In this document: piece after piece, positions 1 to 11,082 of the stretch
Layout: each line of letters opens with the position of its first letter
Numbering within the stretch: position 1 is the stretch's first letter
Assembly (NCBI GenBank): GCA_016808115.1
Contig: JAEQBH010001509.1
Location: 61,006 to 125,005, forward strand
Reading direction: 5' to 3'
DNA from: Tetrastigma voinierianum
Taxonomy: Eukaryota > Streptophyta > Magnoliopsida > Vitales > Vitaceae
DNA: 64,000 bases
Position numbers and translations under genes: made by a program
The notes under the pieces: model-generated
Databases searched by the model: none
What the model was told of the DNA's origin: nothing
The model's input: the letters and a program-made list of their open reading frames with translations, nothing else

Positions 1-394
1 TCATCTATCGATTTCTTGTTGGTTTCTAGACATGTTGATATACTATTTCACAACTCAAGATTACGTGTCAAGCCATTCGATTCGAGAAAAATCTATCATA
101 GCACAAACAACTCATTCACTCATCATTCAAAGATTCACAAACGTCCTGACTTTCATCAGAAAATATATTAGGCGGTTCTCATTATTCGAGAAAAGTACAC
201 AAACTCGAGTCATCATTCTTTATTTATTGAAGGTGAAATAGTGAAAAATAAAGCATAGAAAAGCAGAGAAAGTGGAAGCTGATTTTTGCAGCTGATAATT
301 TTGTTTATGTTTCCTAAAAATGTACAAGGGATTTAATTAAAAGGTAGAAGAAGGAGAAGAAAAGATTCGGTCATTTCCTTGCCTATATCATACT

Positions 395-1900
395 TAGGAA
401 GGTTCATATTTAAATAGTTCAGACCTATAGCTTGTTAGAGCAGGAAGAGAACTCGGGGATTGGACTTGTGGTTGTCTGCCTTGCACTTCCTCTTGATGAG
501 TGAGACCCTCATTTAAGAGAGAGTGTTGGCAATAGATCATTATGTCTCTTGATGGAGTTTAGAACTCTCAGAATTCACCCAAGGTACATCTTGATCAAAT
601 TGTTATTGGGCCATATCAGCTCTCATCCTTAATTTTCCACAATAGTTAGGGTTGCTTCCATCTCCTTATCCTTTTTTTTTCTATGAGGCTTGATTTCCTT
701 GTGATGTTCTTTATATAAATATCAAAGGCATCTGCCTTTTGCAACATATTCTTCTCCATTGCATCCTCTCTCTATTTCATTATCTTTAGTAGCTCATTGT
801 CTCTTTTCCGTTAGTCTGAAATGAAGGCTTTTTCCCTTGTCTTGAGTTCTCCCCTTAATTCTCTTTCTCGTCTATCTAACTTTCTCCTCTTCATCTCTTT
901 GTTTGAGTGCTCTAAATTCTGATCTTCTTTGACTCTGCATCCGTGTACTCATCTCTCAAATTCTGGAGTTGGATTTGTAATTTCTGTCCCTTTCACCGTC
1001 TTTGCTTCATAACTTTCAACATCTCCATCACTTCTACATTGTTGCTCTGTTGCCCTGAGCTCTCAGCTGGACTCTTAATGAATTTCTCTAACATCTAGAG
1101 ATACATTCTAGATGGGGCTCAAGCTTCCCTGCCTCTCTTGTCTCTCTTGAATCGGGCTTTCCAAATGGACTTGCTCATTTCCTCTGTCATCCTCTTCTTC
1201 TTTTTCAGTTTCTACTTCTTTCTCCTTGCCTTTATTCTTTAGACCTAGTTATTCAATGATATAAGGCTCTAAAACATCTGTTTCTTCTTTTCCCAGGGAT
1301 TCCTTTCACACCCCTCTAAGATGTAAGTTTAGTGATTGTTGTTAGATTGTGGGATCGGATAAGCCCTTGTATTTATACGTAGTAACTCGAATGGAGTTTT
1401 CAATTATTTTGCCCACAGCTAATTTTGTACGCCAGCCAGTATACGGGAGTATGCCTCATTCTTTCATGGTACTAAGATGTTTGAGAGCCCAGATAGTGAA
1501 CTCAACAAGTAAAACCATACCTTAGCCCCCTTTTTCAATGAGCCTCTGGCAATGGATTCATATGGGGTTTTCCTTGTTGAAATCCATTTCCCTTTTATGA
1601 GTAAGTCTACAATTTTATAATACTCTAGCTCTTTTAACAATTTCTTGAACTTAGACCCATCTTTTTGCTCCTTCAGATTAAAAGTTTCATTTATCTTCTC
1701 TCTACTGAAAGATATCCACTCTCCTCTGACATAAACAGACTTCTCTCTCACTCCTTGCATGTTCATAAGATTCAGCAGCTAAAATGCCACAAAACCAGGT
1801 GCTTTGTGCTCGCAAAGTAAAGGCCACCCTCTCTTCTCAATCACTTTAATAAAGGGTGAGATAAGCTTGTTGAACCCTCTTTCGACAATGAAATCATTTT
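395..1900 (-). pseudogene. Athila-like additional ORF (aORF), copy 1, degraded
   Basis: Minus-strand remnant of the extra ORF found in plant Athila/Tat Ty3/gypsy elements, probably the family called 'putative plant transposon protein' (from memory, not searched). The best-preserved frame, 1464-1766, carries the motifs YVRGEWISFSREKINETFNL, KFKKLLKELEYYKIVDLL and KTPYESIARGSLK. Further downstream on the minus strand a Lys/Glu/Arg-rich, coiled-coil-prone tail can be followed to about 395, but frameshifts break it. Its biochemical role is unknown. It lies immediately downstream of a palindrome-rich U3-like segment (1939-2789) in the same orientation, which could have driven its transcription. 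Compared with the copy at 15651-17220 it has lost more reading frame. Confidence 0.7.
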
Positions 1901-1938
1901 CCTTCAGATTCTTCTCCTATAAGACAAAAGCTTGCGAT

Positions 1939-2789
1939 TGTTGCGACATAAAACTACATTGACCGCGTTGCATATCATGTCTTGAACTTATCATTCTCTG
2001 AAATGTTTGTCACAACATAAAAACCTTTGTCGTGACCAACTTAACTTGACTTGTCTCTTTAATCTGCGATTTTCTGTCACAACATAGTTTTGTTGTGTTG
2101 CGACATTTTTCTTCCCTCTTCAATTCTTTATGTCGCGACACAGGTTTGAATGTCTTGACAAAACTTTACTGCCATTTTCTTTGATCTTTTTCGCGACAGA
2201 ACAAAAGAATGTCGTGACATTTTCTTTCCTTCTATCTTCCATTCTTGTCACAACAATGCTTTTTATGTCAAGACATAATTCTGCCACTTCTTCAGGAACT
2301 TCTCGAGGCGATTAATCGACGCAAAAATCCATTGTCGCGACATATTTTTGTCTTTTGATTTTCATTATGTCGCAACATTCATTTCTTTGTTGCAACATTT
2401 CTTAGTCAATCCTTCTCATATTATGTCGCGACAAAGATTTGAAATATTGCAACAATCTTTAAATTTCCAACTTTAGTTCAGTTTTCTCTTTGTCGCGACA
2501 TATCACTGCTTGTTGTGACACTGCATGGCACAGTTGCGAGCTTGTTGTGACATTCTAAGATTATGTTGCAACATTATGAGATTATGTCGCGACATTCTGA
2601 GATTATGTCGCGACATTTCTGCCTTAGCCAATTTTTTTGCTGCTTTTCTTGCTAAATTTATTTCTTTTACATTCAAAACCTACAAAACACAAAGTTGGTG
2701 ATTATTCCATAATTCTGCATTAAAATGAATCATAAACTTCTAAAAAAAATGCAATAAAAATGGACTAAAAATATATGACTTTAGGACCA
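1939..2789 (-). promoter_or_regulatory. U3-like segment with phased palindrome array, upstream of aORF (copy 1)
   Basis: Homologous to the U3 start and distal array of the LTR at 11083-13778 (compare 1975-2789 with 13010-13778), but cut before the TATA box and fused to aORF sequence near 1930-1975. Decamers of the TGTCGCGACA type start at 2008/2028, 2075/2096, 2131/2151, 2189/2210, 2246/2266, 2312/2333, 2368/2388, 2424/2445 and 2491/2511, then at 2543, 2564, 2585 and 2606. Spacing within a pair is 20-21 bp. Variants include TGTCGTGACA, TGTTGCGACA, TGTCGCAACA and TGTCACAACA. The LTR-type start (minus strand TGGTCC) is at 2789, directly against the inverted pol fragment. Confidence 0.8.
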
Positions 2790-4515
2790 TGGAATCTCAA
2801 GTTTTATGGCTCTAGCACGGAGAAATCCGCTGGAGTTGGGATAGTAATCATTTCACCAAAAGGGATAAAGACTACCCTATCTTTCAACTTGGCCTTTAAG
2901 TGCACCAACAATCAAGCTAAATATGAGGCTTTAGTGATCGGCTTAGAGATCTTGATGGAACTTGGAGCATAAAAGGTACACATTATTGGGGGCTCTCAAT
3001 TAGTACTTCCCGGCTGACTAACGGAGAATATAAATCTGAGCTTATTGTAGACTCCCTTATTATCTTGCTTCCCTCAGAGTGTTAAGATTCTTTTCATTCT
3101 ATGGATTTTGAATATGTGCCTAGGAATCCTAGTGGATGTTTGGCATAAATAATACAGGTGTGAAGATGAGAAAATTACTCAATTTATGAAAGGGAATAAA
3201 TTAGAAGTCGTTAATACGGATGCAAAATATTACGAGTGGAGAATTAAGATCATAAAGTATTGAAGATCCTAACGAGGCGGGTTCCCGTAAGGTGAAAGCC
3301 GGTGCGAACCATTCTAATGGAAGGGGAGTTATACAGAAAAGGGCTTGATGGGTTACTACTCAAATGCCTATCTTTCCCAGACTATATGGAAGTGACAAAG
3401 CAAGTTCATGAAGGGGTCTATGGAGCCCATCAAGTCAAGATAAAAATGTGATGGCTGATTAGGAGACATGGTTATTTCTGGCCAACCATCCTAAGTGATT
3501 GCATCAATTACTCCAAGGGTTGCTAGCAGTGTAAAAAATATGGCAACATACAGAGGATGCCTGTTGTGGAACTCCACTCAATTGTGAAACCGTGGCCTTT
3601 CAAAGGATGGGCCATGGACTTAATTGGGAAAAGTTACCCAACTTCATCAAAGAGACACAACTTCATCTTAGTTTCTACAGACTACTTCACCAAAAAGGTA
3701 GAGGCGGTACCCTTAAAAGAGCGAGCATAATGATGTGATCCGATTCATCGGAACATATCACTCCGCAGGTTTAGAATTCCTCGATCCATTCTGACCGACC
3801 CGAGGCACTTCAAGTTCCACGAGGATGAGATGACTTATTTTGCCAAGGGTTATGGCATTCGGCACAAATCAAATCTACTCCCTTTATGCTCGAGCAAATG
3901 GACCAGACGAGAAGCCCCAGCTAAGGTGTTGATCAACATCTTGGAGAAGATGCTAGAGGACAATCCCAAAGATTAGCACATGATTTTATCTGAGACCTTA
4001 TGGGCTTATAAAACTTCAAAAAGAGATTCTACAAGGGTAAGTCCTTACTCTCTAACATATGGACAAGATGCAGTGCTTCCAATGGAGGTGGTAATTCCTT
4101 CTCTAAGAGTATCCAGATAGAATGGCCTTAATCCTCAAGAATACAGTGAGGCCATAATGATGGAACTCGAGGCATTGGATGAGAAAAGATTATAAGAGCT
4201 TTACCACATAATGATCCAAAAAAAAATGTGGTTAGGGCCTACAACAAGAGAGTCGGAAGAAAGAATTTTGAAGAAGGAGAGCTCGTTTGGAAGGTGGTAC
4301 TGCCCATGGGTGCTAAAGACATAGAATTGGGGAAATGGCCTCCCTAAAGCTAGGGAAGGGGACCAATTCAAAGTTCACAAATCTTGCCCGAAAATGCCTA
4401 CTAGTTATCAAGCCTTGAAAGAGAGCCACACAAAAGGTTCACCAATGGGAAGTACCTCAAGAAATATTTTCCCACAATGTGGGAAATGATGAATCTTGCG
4501 AAAAAACTAAGATGG
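2790..4515 (+). pseudogene. Tat/Ogre-type RNase H-integrase pol fragment, inverted, copy 1
   Basis: Plus-strand remnant of a Ty3/gypsy polyprotein. The RNase H frame is open at 2775-2972 (GSSTEKSAGVGIVIISPKG, TNNQAKYEALVIGLEIL), the style of the second RNase H of Tat-lineage elements. Integrase follows in broken frames: a zinc-binding region near 3480-3560, then KPWPFKGWAMDLIGK (3590-3650), the core with DYFTKKVEAVPLKE (3680-3725), LSETLWAYKTS (3985-4020), SPYSLTYGQDAVLPMEVV (4040-4095), and a C-terminal region near 4250-4500. Gag, protease and reverse transcriptase are absent. The fragment starts abruptly against a minus-strand U3-like segment and ends before a minus-strand leader, so it is inverted relative to the elements flanking it. 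Many stops; not functional. Confidence 0.9.
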
Positions 4516-4689
4516 GAATGAAGAATAACGAAAAAATAGGTCTCTTTGATATTTTGTATTAGGGGAAACTATTCTTAGTAGTTCTTTCTAGGTGATAAAG
4601 TAGGCTATTTTGATACTCATTGCTCAAAATTTTTTTATTCCTCAATGTCTACTTATTTATACCCTTGATGACTTATTTTTACATAGGCA

Positions 4690-4753
4690 AAAAAATGATT
4701 GATTCTTAGCACTTTGCCACAGTTTATTCAATCGACAATTATACCCAAAAATT
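4690..4753 (-). other. Retroelement leader with degenerate primer-binding site, copy 1
   Basis: On the minus strand the LTR end CAACA at 4754 is followed by AATTTTTGGGTATAATTG and then GATTGAATAA. This resembles the leader of plant Athila/Tat elements, where a TTTTGGCGCC...GGGGATTG primer-binding region follows the 5' LTR. GCTAAGAATC further along is shared with the leaders next to 19958 and 36986. The site is degenerate. Confidence 0.55.
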
Positions 4754-5688
4754 TGTTGAGACTTAACATATAAAATTCGTTTTTTAATGTGCTAAGTAAT
4801 TTTCAATTAAAATTAGTTTGGTCTAAATCACTACAAGTGCACAGGTCATACAAGTAATAAAGTGGATTTTTAAGTCTAGATATCATTCCCACGAGAATTG
4901 ATTTTGAAAATCTAAAGATTAAATATTCTTACTACTCAAGGTCATCACTATTTGAACCTCTAATTTTCTGTAGATGATTATCTTTCTAAAATAAATTGAA
5001 TAAAAAGATAGAGAAATTCTAAAAATACATGAATTAAAGAGTTTACTGGATTGAAATAACACTGGGAATGAAATCAGTTTGTGACCATCACTTTGCAAGG
5101 TTCCAAACATAATATAAAGAATGGGACATGAACATTAGAATTGTCTAAGAGCAAGTTAGTGTAGCATTGGGATTTCTCCTCACACTACACATTTCACTCT
5201 CCAGCTTACCACATTTCTATCTCTAGTCAGTGGGTCTAAAAATCTACTCGTAGGATTTGATCCCTTTTAAGATCTGACTATTTTTCCTTCTCAGTACTTC
5301 ACAGCCATCTCTTAGGATTGGAAATTGCTTATCCCTATAGACAGGATAATGTAAGCCCTCTCCAAAATAATTAGTACCTCAGCCATCAATTAGACAAGAA
5401 TTCCCTCTCCCCTTGATTAATATCTTAGCTAACACAGGGTTGAGATTATTCATCTCAATTAAAGTGAAGCCTCTCAAAATTAAACAGGTAGATCAGTAGG
5501 CGGATCATATTCCTCGGGAACCTCACTCACATTGTCGCAAGGGGAACCTTGAAGTCGAGTTAGAACTTTTACTAGTGATATGCTAGAAGTGATCCAAAGA
5601 GTGCATTAGTTGAATATATCGAGTGTTATTTACCCTTAAGTGGCGCTCTTTTCTCGGATAGTCCATCTGTGTCACTCTCGGAGGATTA
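4754..5688 (-). mobile_element. Athila-like LTR, 3' portion (LTR1), truncated
   Basis: Minus-strand R-U5 part of an LTR, closely related to 19958-20851 and 36986-37890 and more distantly to 11083-12100. Near its end is the plant LTR signature CACTACAAGTGCACAGGTCA with 'ATTCCCACGAGAATTGATTT' downstream on the plus strand. The LTR is cut at 5688 by a hAT-like element and does not resume in the same orientation; next comes an oppositely oriented LTR at 6080. Confidence 0.8.
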
Positions 5689-6050
5689 GAGTTTAGTAGC
5701 AGGCCAAGCTACTCGGGCTCGGCTCGAAAAAATCTCGGCTCGGGCTCAGCTCGTGAGCTAAACGAGCCGAGCTTGAGCCTTAATTTAGGCTTGATAAATC
5801 TCGGGCATGGCTCGGGCTCGGCTCGGGCCTTTGGGTTATCCGTCGTTGGAGCAGAGGCTTTCGCCCTACGGTCTCCGGCCGACGGGATGCGGTCTTCAGG
5901 TGCGATCCGGCCGAGCGCGCGGGTAAATGCCAGTCATGTGTCCCGGATATCGATGTAATGGATCCTTAAGCTCTAGATCCAGTCGACATGGATGGCAAAT
6001 GCGTGAATCCTCACGAAGCCGTTAAGGGGCGGCGACAAGGCGGCGAACAA
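5689..6050. mobile_element. hAT-like element, left end only (copy 1)
   Basis: Begins with the same terminus and GCTCGGCTCG-rich subterminal region as the complete element at 20852-22503 and sits at the same LTR position. Only the left ~360 bp remain; the sequence then jumps to unrelated retroelement DNA. The GC-rich part at 5790-6050 matches 20965-21215. Confidence 0.7.
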
Positions 6051-6394
6051 ACGAGAATCCACTTGCATTAATTTGGGAGTATGCCTAAGTTGTGACTCAT
6101 CATTTTTATATTTTACGGCATATTTTTTAAAAGTTTATAATTCATTTTAATGCTAGAATTATGGAATATTCACCAAATTTTGTTTCTGGGTTTTTAATGA
6201 AAAATAGACAATTCCGGCAAGAAAAACATAAAGTGGTCATGGCGAAATTCTCTGTGCAACATAGTTTCATAATGTCGATGAATCAGAAGATTGGTGGGTT
6301 ATGTCATAAATGAAGGATCATTAAGCTGAGCCATAAATGAAGCTGCCATAACATAATTTTAGATGTGGGTTGAGTTATCAAACAATGGATTTTA

Positions 6395-7490
6395 TGTCGC
6401 AACAAAGCTGAGTTCATAAAAGAAGAATCGTAGGCCATTCATGCTAATAATCGTGACCTTGATCAAGCACATGGCAATGAAACTCATGTAGATGTAAAAG
6501 ATTAAGATAGCGAAAAGCTGTGTGATAAATACAACTATGTCGCGACACAAATCCTGATCGACTTTGAAGGGCAAGAAGACTCGCTCGCAGCGAGAGAAGT
6601 TTTTATGTCGCGGCGGAAAATGTAAAATATTAGGTGCCATGAACAAAATGTACATGGCGAGATTTTCTATGTTACGACAAACATTTCTCAACTTATGACA
6701 AAACGGCGGATTATATGTCGCGACGAGAAGCTATGTCCGCGACCTACATTCAAAGTCAATAATGAAGGATAAGAAGACTTTGCCGCAATAGAGAATTTTT
6801 AAGTCGCGACAAACACAACATGAGGTTGAAGTGAAATATGTTGCGACAAAGACAGCTAAAGAAAACAAGGTAGAAATCTCTGTCGCGACAATAAAAATTG
6901 CTGAGTAAGAGATTTATGTCACGACAGATAAGTTTTATATGCGAAAATGGAAGAGACATAGGGATAACTAGACAAGTATGTCACGACAAGACCTTGATGT
7001 TGCGATAGTTTGGTAGTGATAGGATCGGCAGATTATCGTGAAACCAAAAGAAAAAGTCTAATTGCGACAGGACCGGAGCAAGTATGCGGACCCGGCAAGC
7101 GTGAGAAACTGCCATTGACAATGTTTTACTCATGTGACAAAGGTTGAAAGAACCACAAGAATAATGTCTGACATTCTGCTGCCGTTTGCTATAATGAATG
7201 AATAAGTCAAGGCAAAATTCTTTGTCAAAACAACTGAAAGCTAGGTCGCGACATAAATTGAAGAGGAATTCTTGGAAGTGAACAGAAGAGGGTCGCAACA
7301 CAATCAGGAACATGAAATTGTCAAATTTTGTCGCAACATTCCAAAACTCTATCACGAAATAAAAGAAAGCAGAAGGAAACTCAGTCGCGACAAAGAATTT
7401 TGTTGTCGCGACATAATATTCAAGTATTCAAGCTGCAAGGCATCCAAGAATTGTCATGACACAAGACACTTTGGTCGCGACATAAACCAA
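6395..7490 (+). repeat. Palindromic decamer array in U3 of LTR5
   Basis: Decamers matching TGTCGCGACA or close variants start at about 6395, 6538, 6606, 6670, 6716, 6802, 6839, 6881, 6917, 6979 and 6998, with more up to 7476. Spacing is less regular than at 1939-2615, though 19, 36-37 and 42 bp intervals recur. The spacers differ from those of the other arrays. Confidence 0.75.
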
Positions 7491-7683
7491 CAACCTCAGT
7501 AGAGCTATATTGTGGCCATTGCCAGTATATCGTAAGTTAAAACTTAAATATGTGATGAAAGCTTGCAGTGTGAAGATGAAAACTATGTGACATAATTCAT
7601 ATTTGAAACAAAGCTTCTAATTGGGCCATAATTTTTGGGGATCCACAATTTGTGCCTAGAAGTGCGGCCCATCATTTGAAAAT

Positions 7684-7693
7684 CTATAAATAG
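7684..7693 (+). promoter_or_regulatory. LTR5 TATA box
   Basis: CTATAAATAG lies about 200 bp downstream of the last palindromic decamer. Reverse-strand equivalents sit at the same relative place in the related LTRs (12452-12460, 22997-23007, 38361-38371). Confidence 0.65.
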
Positions 7694-8012
7694 ACGTATC
7701 TAGGGCATTGTACGAAGCTTCCATAAAACCAAGAACTTTAAGGTAGTTGGAGTCTCTTGTACATTATTTTTCTTTTCTTTTGTTTAGTTTTTAGAGTAGC
7801 ATTTTAGCTAGTTCTTTTTGGGATTGAACGGTAATCTGGTGTGAAGTTTCGAGCTGGGTTCGCTGGAAAATTTTGTTTTTCATTAATGTTTGATTAAATG
7901 AATTTGGAAATTTTCTAGAGTTCATTTATTTCAATTTGTTTGCAATTTCAGTGAATTTACTTGATCAGTTAGTCACTATTATTTGTGATCCAATTTTGAA
8001 AAACTAAGCTTC

Positions 8013-10943
8013 AAAAGTATATCTTTTCTAGAGGGCCCATAAATATACTTTAGTTTATGTCGCAACAGATATAATGCCATAATATCTACCACTGATAAAC
8101 TCTGCTTCAATTACAACATTTTGTTAGAGGAATATAACAATTAAAGTATGCATTATAACTTACTGCTTGAGCACCTATAACTATACTTTAGTACAATATT
8201 TATACAAAACGGCATTTCCTTCTTTCCAAATCATTTACAATATTTGTCGAGTTCACCTTTTACCTTTGAAAATACAATGCAAGTACGACCATGATATAAA
8301 AAAATTAAAAATATAATCTTCTTATGAAGATCTTTACATCTTTTGATTTCAATACAAAGTAGTCACATGATATCATGGAATGAAGTGTATGCCTGAGACA
8401 GAGCATTTACTTATACTCCACACGATTTGACGATGACTCTGGGCTTTGCAGTCTTCGGTCCTACCACTATCTACTCGGTACCTGAGCGTGGAAAGCCAAC
8501 GCGCTAAACATTTTCATGCTTAGTGGTTCTTTGCATATCTATTCTCATTTCAAACAATTATACCATATCTATATGCATAACAATTAACTTTTGCTATATG
8601 CATCACTTAATCATCTTAAAAACATTCAACATATTTTCCAAACAACCTTTCAACATACTACTCATGTGATCCATGAAATATTTATCAATACACCATTTTA
8701 TAGTAGTTTAACATACTTTCATTTTGTCTCAAATATAGAAATACAATAATTCTCATCTTTCATGCTCCCATGTGTTATTATTCTTGTCACAACTCAATTC
8801 ACACAATCCACACAATTCTTAATGATTTTGCCCTTAAACGAATCTAACCGAAACTTTTGGTGCGTAGGATAATGGAATCACTGGTACGGATCCACTAGGC
8901 TGCAGGCCGATATAAAACATTTAATAACTCAATACTGTCCCGTTGGGCTACGGACTGGTTATTTTTCATTTTCATTTTGTGTACACTACCAATATTGTCC
9001 CATTGGGCTACGGATCGGTGTGTCACTATAAATCATTTCGTTTCGTAGTACTACTACATTGACCCTTATTGGTATACCAATCTATCCCTGACTCGAACAT
9101 GACGGTTAACATTCTCTTAAGGGAATTAATAATTAGTCATTTACAATACCATTTTCACATTTCCACAATAAAATTAACATTCTCGGCCAGTTACCGGCTT
9201 GTACATACGTGAATCGGGTCATGTTTGCCACTACATGATTCATTTATAAATCAATTAGCTGATACTCAACTAAATTCATTTATGGTTTAAATAGAAGCAC
9301 ATATACGAGATGTATGTCAAACATTTCAGATTTAAGCTAGTTCAAACGAAGCAGGTTTCATAAGAAACATTTCTAGGTTGTTTGTGAATAAACACAAAAC
9401 TTGAAACAAGAAGATAAGTATGAAGAACAAACCAAAAAGATTGTCGATTCTTGACTCCTATTCCTTGTATCCCAATCTTAGCTCAGGTTTTATCATCATC
9501 AACCCTTAATCCATTACAAATACGTCATAATCAGAGAACAAACAAAGAAAAATTAGTCATGCATGCTAGTGTTTACGGTTGAGGTTGGTTCTACCACCCG
9601 AATACACCTTCACTTAGAAAGAAATTTTTCTACTGAACAAATAAGTCATATTCTTCCCAAACTTCCTTCAAGAAAATGATAGTTCTATGAGTATATTTTC
9701 AGTATAAATTAGAATCATCCAATTCGGAGCAACGAAACTCAAGATATGTCTAAACAATCGAAGTTCTCTATTTCAAAACATAACCGGAATTTGCCCGAAA
9801 ACGGTACTTCACTTTGGCCAATTTGCAGGTCCCGATGAGATACAATTTGAATACACTTATTTCAGAAATTCATTCTCTAGAAGTCTAGTTACCCAAAAAT
9901 TTAATCACTCAATTTGGATAGTGAAACTCAACTATGGCTTAAATATCAGCTGTGCCAAAGCGAGCCGGTTGCCCGAGCAGGCTTCACTTTGGCCAATTTT
10001 TTGGGTCCAATAGGGTCTAAATTTTATACCATATATCAAGAAAATTTGTTCTCCTAGAAGTCTGGATTTGCGAAATTTTAATCACTCAATTTGGATGAGT
10101 AATTGCCAAGTTATGGCCAAAACAAAAACAAGGATTTGGAATAATTTTGGCGACATCTCCCACAAAGCTGACATTTCCTTTACACAAAAAAATTCCTCAA
10201 AACCAATCCTAATCAAAGCAAAATGCTGCTTGAACTCTAACTCAAACATATATATACTAAATTATGGTTTTACCAATCCAAACACAATCAAAAAGGGAAT
10301 TATAAGGGTTCCTAACAAGCAAATGGGTGAATCCATACCCAAACTTAGACAAGTATCCATACCTTAATCTTTTTGAACACTTCTCTAGCTTTCCTTCTTC
10401 CTTCCTCTTCAAGAACAAATAGAGTCCAAAGATGGCTTCTCCCCCTCTCTCAACATAATTCCTACAGCTCCCATTTTTAAAATGAAAATGAATATCATTT
10501 CACTAAACCAAATTTGGTCTTATTTTCATCTTGTATAAGGCCTTGTTTGGCCTTCCCCTTTTGGCTTTCTTTTTTCATTTTTTGCGTTAAAGCCCTTCAT
10601 TTCTATTTTATATGCATAACAACTTATCACCTTTCTACTTTGGCATATACTCTTCTTCGTTTATGACCTTTGGGTCCTCATTTTGACATTTTACCAATTT
10701 AACCTTGACTTTTGTATTACTTCCGGTTTTATTTTAACTTGTGTTATACCCTAAACTTATCATTAAACTACTAGGGCTTAATTTGGGGTGCACTAATCCA
10801 CTATGCGAATTCTCACTTTAAAACCTCTATTTTTATCACTTAAAACCAATAAAATAACAAATAATAAATAAAAATTTATAATAGCATATAATACTAAGGT
10901 AAAATAATAAGGCAAAGAAGGTTATTTTTTTTGGATGTTACAA
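8013..10943 (-). mobile_element. Chromovirus-type (Tekay/Del-like) LTR, probably solo
   Basis: The minus strand begins TGTAACATCC at 10943, a typical chromovirus LTR start. Inside are two copies of a GTTGGGCTACGGA motif (~8938 and ~8998 on the plus strand) familiar from plant Tekay/Del LTRs, and a ~175-bp tandem repeat at 9700-10120. No polymerase coding was found. The left edge is uncertain (about 8013) and I could not match a target duplication to the right flank (AAGAA), so it may have been placed by rearrangement. Confidence 0.6.
9700..10120. repeat. ~175-bp tandem repeat inside chromovirus-type LTR
   Basis: CTTCACTTTGGCCAATT occurs at 9807 and 9982. The following TTCTCTAGAAGTCT / TTCTCCTAGAAGTCT and TTTAATCACTCAATTTGGAT recur with the same offset. 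About 2.5 diverged units. Confidence 0.75.
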
Positions 10944-11082
10944 AGAAATCCAACCATAAAGGATGTAGGTGGGGATATATGAAGTAGAAAGGTGTTTATG
11001 GCCATAGATTGAAACCAAATGAGTTGTTTGGACTTTCTCTGATAAAGTTGTTTAAGGAATCACGTAACAACGCCAAAAAACT
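10944..11082 (-). other. Leader and primer-binding-site remnant after LTR3
   Basis: On the minus strand the LTR end CAACA is followed by AGTTTTTTGGCGTTGTTACG, a recognisable variant of the TTTTTGGCGCCGTTGCCGGGG leader of Athila/Tat elements. Nothing coding follows because the chromovirus-type LTR begins at 10943. Confidence 0.6.

Larger units (their letters stand above)
1..6050. repeat. Segmental duplication, copy 1 (of 15268-21215)
   Basis: Direct repeat of 15268-21215 in the same orientation, offset about 15.2 kb. Both copies show the same order: aORF remnant, palindrome array, inverted RNase H-integrase fragment, leader, LTR and a hAT-like insertion at the same LTR position. The shared hAT insertion and shared chimeric junctions mean the copies arose by duplicating an already rearranged locus, not by independent transposition. 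Long identical runs alternate with clusters of small indels. Copy 1 continues to the left of the window; on the right homology stops near 6050, inside the hAT-like element. Confidence 0.85.
6080..8012 (+). mobile_element. Athila-like LTR in plus orientation (LTR5), lacking U5 end
   Basis: Plus-strand LTR homologous in reverse to 12100-13778. It is preceded by a short purine run (TTTGGGAG, ~6072-6079) like a polypurine tract, holds a palindrome array at 6395-7490, a TATA box CTATAAATAG at 7684-7693, and a conserved stretch GCAATTTCAGTGAATTTAC near 7944-7962 found in reverse in 11083-13778. Homology stops near 8012 and the usual LTR end (TGTGCACTTGTAG) is missing, so it is truncated or joined to the next element by rearrangement. 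Confidence 0.75.

Noticed and set aside
2130..2315. Open frames rich in MSRH, CRDI, VAT peptides (also 6756-7502, 12707-13428, 17377-17661, 38605-39156)
   Set aside because: The decamer TGTCGCGACA reads as CRD, (M)SRH or VAT in its three frames. The peptides simply translate the repeat array and occur on both strands.
5705..5830. GCTCGGCTCG-rich stretch as a CpG island or gene start
   Set aside because: It recurs at both ends of the element at 20852-22503 and is subterminal repeat of a hAT-like transposon.
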